28,362 nt of DNA from CAMLDH01 sp966250375. Its GTDB lineage: Bacteria > Pseudomonadota > Gammaproteobacteria > Burkholderiales > Burkholderiaceae_D. The stretch spans positions 1 to 28,362 of the forward strand of contig CBINHE010000055.1 of the NCBI GenBank assembly GCA_966250375.1, given 5' to 3'. The position numbers and the translations under genes are program-made. Position 1 is the first letter of the stretch; each line of letters opens with the position of its first letter. A model generated the notes under the pieces. It did not search any database. It saw only the letters and a program-made list of their open reading frames with translations, and had not been told where the DNA came from. Positions 25,309-28,362 of this stretch are shown here, in pieces.

Positions 25309-26292
25309 ATGACAAACAAGCTGGCTTCACTCGTTCTCGTCTGCGCAGTAACGGCCATCGCTTCCACTTCAACGTGGGCAAAGCAGACCGGTGCGGTTTT
25401 TATCTCAAGCGAAAAAGACAATGCCATTACCGTATTGGACAGCAAGAGCCAGCAGCAAATCGCTTTGATCAAGACCTGCAAACGTCCGCGCCACATGCAG
25501 TTGACTGCTAACCGCGAACGTCTGATTGTTCTATGCGGTGACGATGGCAAAGCCGACATCATTGATGTCGCGCAAATGAAAGTGGTAGACCAAATCAAGC
25601 TGGACGAAGGTGCTGAACTGTTCGACTTGTCACCGGATGGCAAGACGCTCTACTACACGAACGAAGATGCCGCGCACTTATCGGTAGTCGATCTCGTCAC
25701 CAGGAAGGCGCTGAAAAATATCAAGGTCGGCGAAGAGCCCGAGGGCGTGAAAGCAACACCGGACGGCAAGACGGTTTACGTCACCTCCGAAGTGGCAAAC
25801 CTGGTCCACGTGGTGGACGTCGCTTCCGGCAAGGTGGTCAAGAATATTCAGGTAGGCGCGCGTCCGCGCCGCTTCGCACTGACCACCGACGGCAAGGAAT
25901 TATGGGTCACAAATGAACTCGGTGCGTCGGTCAGCGTCATCCGTACGGCCGATCACGTCGTAACGGCAACCATCAAATTCGAACCCAAGGGATTCCGTGC
26001 CGATGACGTGACGCCAGTCGGCATCACGATGGCGCCGGATGGAAAAACCGCTTTTGTGGCATTGGGCAGGGCCAATCATGTGGCGGTGGTTGACGTGGCA
26101 ACCAGGTCGGTCAAGAACCTGATCCTGGTCGGCAAGCGCGCTTGGGGGCTAGCGCTGTCGCGCGACAATGCAACGCTGTATGTCGCCAACGGTTTATCGG
26201 ACGATATGTCGATCATCGATGTCGCCAAAGGCCGCGCGCTGAAATCGGTCAAAACAGGTCGCGTGCCTCACAGCGTGGTGGTCGATGATTGA
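25309..26292 (+). CDS. PQQ-dependent catabolism-associated beta-propeller protein
   Basis: The 327-residue protein has a signal peptide (MTNKLASLVLVCAVTAIASTSTWA, cleavage before KQ), so it is periplasmic. The rest is a seven-bladed YVTN-type propeller with repeats about 42 residues apart, such as SPDGKTLYYTNE, TPDGKTVYVTSE, TTDGKELWVTNE, APDGKTAFVALG and SRDNATLYVANG. It fits the family TIGR03866, which occurs next to PQQ alcohol dehydrogenases. The precise role is unknown. It overlaps the next gene by 8 bases and follows the ATPase gene by 47 bases. Confidence 0.9.
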   Translation: MTNKLASLVLVCAVTAIASTSTWAKQTGAVFISSEKDNAITVLDSKSQQQIALIKTCKRPRHMQLTANRERLIVLCGDDGKADIIDVAQMKVVDQIKLDEGAELFDLSPDGKTLYYTNEDAAHLSVVDLVTRKALKNIKVGEEPEGVKATPDGKTVYVTSEVANLVHVVDVASGKVVKNIQVGARPRRFALTTDGKELWVTNELGASVSVIRTADHVVTATIKFEPKGFRADDVTPVGITMAPDGKTAFVALGRANHVAVVDVATRSVKNLILVGKRAWGLALSRDNATLYVANGLSDDMSIIDVAKGRALKSVKTGRVPHSVVVDD

Positions 26293-27508
26293 TCCCGTAT
26301 TTTTCCGATGGCCGCGCATGCTTGCTGGAGGCGCGTTAGCGCTGGCGAGCCTGGCGGCACAGGCACGCGACCTTGGCATAGCGGTGGTTTTCGATCCGGA
26401 AGATGCGCGTTATGACGCGAAACGTCTGGAGAAATATTATCCCGGCCACCCGCTGGGCCGACCTAAAGCCGGCGCTGAAGTGGCACTCGGCGAATCGCAA
26501 TTCCAGCTGACACAGGGCAATCTGAATGTGACATTGCAGGATGTCCCCGTCGAAAACATGCAAATGGCAAAGACGCAAATCGAAGCGTTGGCAAAGAAAG
26601 GCGTCAGGCATTTCTTGCTCGACCTGCCGGGTGCAATGGTCGAAGAGATTGCCAACGCTTTTCGGCAAACCGATATTCTGCTGTTCAACGTGTCAGCCCC
26701 CGATACGCGGTTGCGGCGCGAAGCATGCAGCGCCAACCTGTTCCACACGCTGGCGGATGACAGCATGACCGCCGATGCGATGGCGCAGTTTTTGACGGTG
26801 CGCAAATGGAACAGAGTCTTGCTGCTGACCGGCACGCTGCCAAGCGATGCTGCGGCGGTCCTGGCTGCGCAGAACGCGATCAAGCGCTACGGTCTCAAGC
26901 TGGCCGCCAGCAAGCCCTTCAAGCTCTCCAACGACCCGCGCGAGCGGGATCTCGCCAACGTCGCGTTGCTCACGGCGGGCGTGGAGGCAGATGTCGTATG
27001 GGTGGTCGACACGGATGCCGAATTCGCGCGCAGCGTCCCCTATCAGACCGTGGCGCCGCGCCCGGTAGTCGGCAGCGCTGGCTTGGTAGCGGAAGGCTGG
27101 CATGCGTCTTGGGAGCGTCACGGCGCGCCACAATTGAACCGTCGTTTCAGAAAGTCGGCGGGCAGGCTGATGGCCAGTAGCGACTGGGCGGCATGGATGG
27201 CAACCAAGGCGATTATCGACGTCGCATTGAAACTGCCGGATGCACGCCAGCATCGGCGCGCATTGCGTAGCCAGGAACTGGTGCTGGACGGTTTCAAAGG
27301 CGCGCGCTTGTCCTTCCGTCCTTGGGACCAGCAATTGCGGCAACCGGTATTCCTGGCGCACGGCGGATGGGGCGGCGGGATTGCGGGGGTGGCACCATTC
27401 GATGGCTTCCTGCATCCCAAAAGCAATCTGGACACCTTGGGCGCGGATGAGAGGGAGTCGCCGTGCAAGCTGACGGATGCAAGCAGTGAAACGAAAGCGA
27501 AAAAATGA
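26285..27508 (+). CDS. Periplasmic substrate-binding-like protein, PQQ-dependent alcohol dehydrogenase system (PedB-like)
   Basis: The 407-residue protein begins with a short arginine-containing signal peptide (RMLAGGALALASLAAQA). Its body is a type I periplasmic-binding fold of the branched-chain amino acid receptor kind: DLGIAVVFDPEDARYD after the signal, ALAKKGVRHFLLDLPG at about 100-115, and SDWAAWMATKAIIDVAL near 299-315. It fits family TIGR03863. It overlaps the propeller gene upstream and the permease gene downstream (ATGA), so all three are cotranslated. A binding protein beside an ABC-2 exporter is odd, and its ligand is unknown. Confidence 0.88.
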   Translation: MIDPVFFRWPRMLAGGALALASLAAQARDLGIAVVFDPEDARYDAKRLEKYYPGHPLGRPKAGAEVALGESQFQLTQGNLNVTLQDVPVENMQMAKTQIEALAKKGVRHFLLDLPGAMVEEIANAFRQTDILLFNVSAPDTRLRREACSANLFHTLADDSMTADAMAQFLTVRKWNRVLLLTGTLPSDAAAVLAAQNAIKRYGLKLAASKPFKLSNDPRERDLANVALLTAGVEADVVWVVDTDAEFARSVPYQTVAPRPVVGSAGLVAEGWHASWERHGAPQLNRRFRKSAGRLMASSDWAAWMATKAIIDVALKLPDARQHRRALRSQELVLDGFKGARLSFRPWDQQLRQPVFLAHGGWGGGIAGVAPFDGFLHPKSNLDTLGADERESPCKLTDASSETKAKK

Positions 27509-28311
27509 ACTATAGACACGGCCTGCTCGCCTTGCGTGCGATCGCTGGCCGCGAAGTGCATAAATTCTTGCGCCAGCCTGGCCGCTTGATATCGTCTCTG
27601 GTGCGGCCCGCCCTGTGGCTGGTTGTTTTCGCCGCAGGTTTTCAAAACGTCTTCGGCGTCGCGATTATTCCGCCGTACGAGACTTATATCGAATACCGCG
27701 TCTACATGGTGCCAGGACTGGTAATGATGACGTGCCTGTTCAACGGCATGCAATCTTCGCTGGCGATGGTCTATGACCGTGAGATGGGGGTAATGCGCCT
27801 GTTGTTGACCGCGCCATTGCCGCGCACGTATTTATTGGCATGCAAGCTGGCGGGTGGCGCATTCTTGTCGGTCTTGCAGGCCGGCGCATTTTTCATGCTG
27901 GCACTCCTGTTCGGCGTCGACTTGACGGTAGTCCAGATACTGATTGCAATACCGGTTGTGGTGCTGGGTGCGCTGATGCTGTCTGCGCTTGGATTGGTGC
28001 TGTCGGTGTATATCAAACAGCTGGAAAATTTTGCAGGCACCATGAATTTCGTGATCTTCCCGATGTTCTTCCTCTCCACCGCGTTATATCCATTGTGGAA
28101 AGTGCGGGAATCCGGCGCCGAATGGATTTATCAAATCGCACGACTCAACCCGTTCACGCATGCGGTGGAAGCGTTGCGCTTTGCCCTCTATGGGCAGATC
28201 GAAGGCATTTCGCTGACGGTAGTCGCGCTCTGCACGCTGATTTTTTATGCGCTCGCCGTCTGGGGTTACGATCCGCAGCGCGGCCTGATTAAATCGGCAC
28301 GCGGTGCCTAG
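27505..28311 (+). CDS. ABC-2-type permease, PQQ-dependent alcohol dehydrogenase system (PedC-like)
   Basis: The 268-residue inner-membrane protein has the ABC-2 permease layout: a cytoplasmic N-terminus (LRAIAGREVHKFLRQPGRL) and about six hydrophobic segments. Between segments is the YDREMGVMRLLLTAPLPR coupling loop (about 90-107), and near the end NFVIFPMFFLSTALYPLW and NPFTHAVEALRFALYG. It fits family TIGR03861. Its ATG overlaps the previous stop as ATGA. Its TAG stop opens another copy of the dispersed repeat. Confidence 0.9.
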   Translation: MNYRHGLLALRAIAGREVHKFLRQPGRLISSLVRPALWLVVFAAGFQNVFGVAIIPPYETYIEYRVYMVPGLVMMTCLFNGMQSSLAMVYDREMGVMRLLLTAPLPRTYLLACKLAGGAFLSVLQAGAFFMLALLFGVDLTVVQILIAIPVVVLGALMLSALGLVLSVYIKQLENFAGTMNFVIFPMFFLSTALYPLWKVRESGAEWIYQIARLNPFTHAVEALRFALYGQIEGISLTVVALCTLIFYALAVWGYDPQRGLIKSARGA

Positions 28312-28362
28312 AGCGGTTTGCGCTCCGATGTAAGGTAGGGTGCGCCCCGCCACCCCTGTCAA
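28309..28362. repeat. Dispersed palindromic element, copy 4 (cut by window edge)
   Basis: TAGAGCGGTTTGCGCTCC followed by GATGTAAGGTAGGGTGCGCC matches the left end of copy 1. The TAG is the stop codon of the permease gene. Confidence 0.8.

Overview
The window looks like a chromosomal segment of a beta-proteobacterium, most likely Burkholderiales and near Oxalobacteraceae. This rests on the thiC-thiS-thiG-thiD-thiE order, the style of the proteins and the moderately high GC. I cannot name a genus from the sequence.

Housekeeping part (about 800-10120): an mgtC-like gene, then a leftward thiamine operon thiC-thiS-thiG-thiD-thiE under a TPP riboswitch, then divergent valS and a small secreted DUF2147 protein ending at a strong terminator. 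A frameshifted DUF559 gene flanked by repeat copies sits inside the thiamine operon, between thiS and thiG.

Accessory part (left edge and about 10130-18100): the main discovery of the window. Five matches to an HrpL-type 'hrp box' (GGAACT-N15-CYACNNA) occur, and each lies 30-116 bases ahead of one protein that resembles a type III effector. The five are an open frame leaving the left edge, a ShET2/EspL2-like putative cysteine protease with ankyrin-like repeats, a leucine-rich-repeat protein, and a divergent pair that share a C-terminal module, one of which also carries leucine-rich repeats. No secretion apparatus gene is present, so this is an effector island expected to be served by a T3SS elsewhere in the genome. 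The island is littered with palindromic repeats and two remnants of one IS256-type element.

C1/alcohol part (about 18120-28311): S-formylglutathione hydrolase, an unknown protein coupled to pqqE, an AcoR-like sigma-54 activator, a class III glutathione-dependent formaldehyde dehydrogenase behind a textbook -24/-12 promoter, and a pedABC-like ABC system with its beta-propeller companion. Together these would support oxidation of methanol or other alcohols by a PQQ dehydrogenase encoded elsewhere, and would turn the formaldehyde produced into formate.

A dispersed palindromic element of about 100 bp occurs four times. At every junction with an adjoining gene end (four of four: mgtC, thiE, the 16727-18001 effector and the pedC-like permease) the first three bases of the element are that gene's TAG stop codon.
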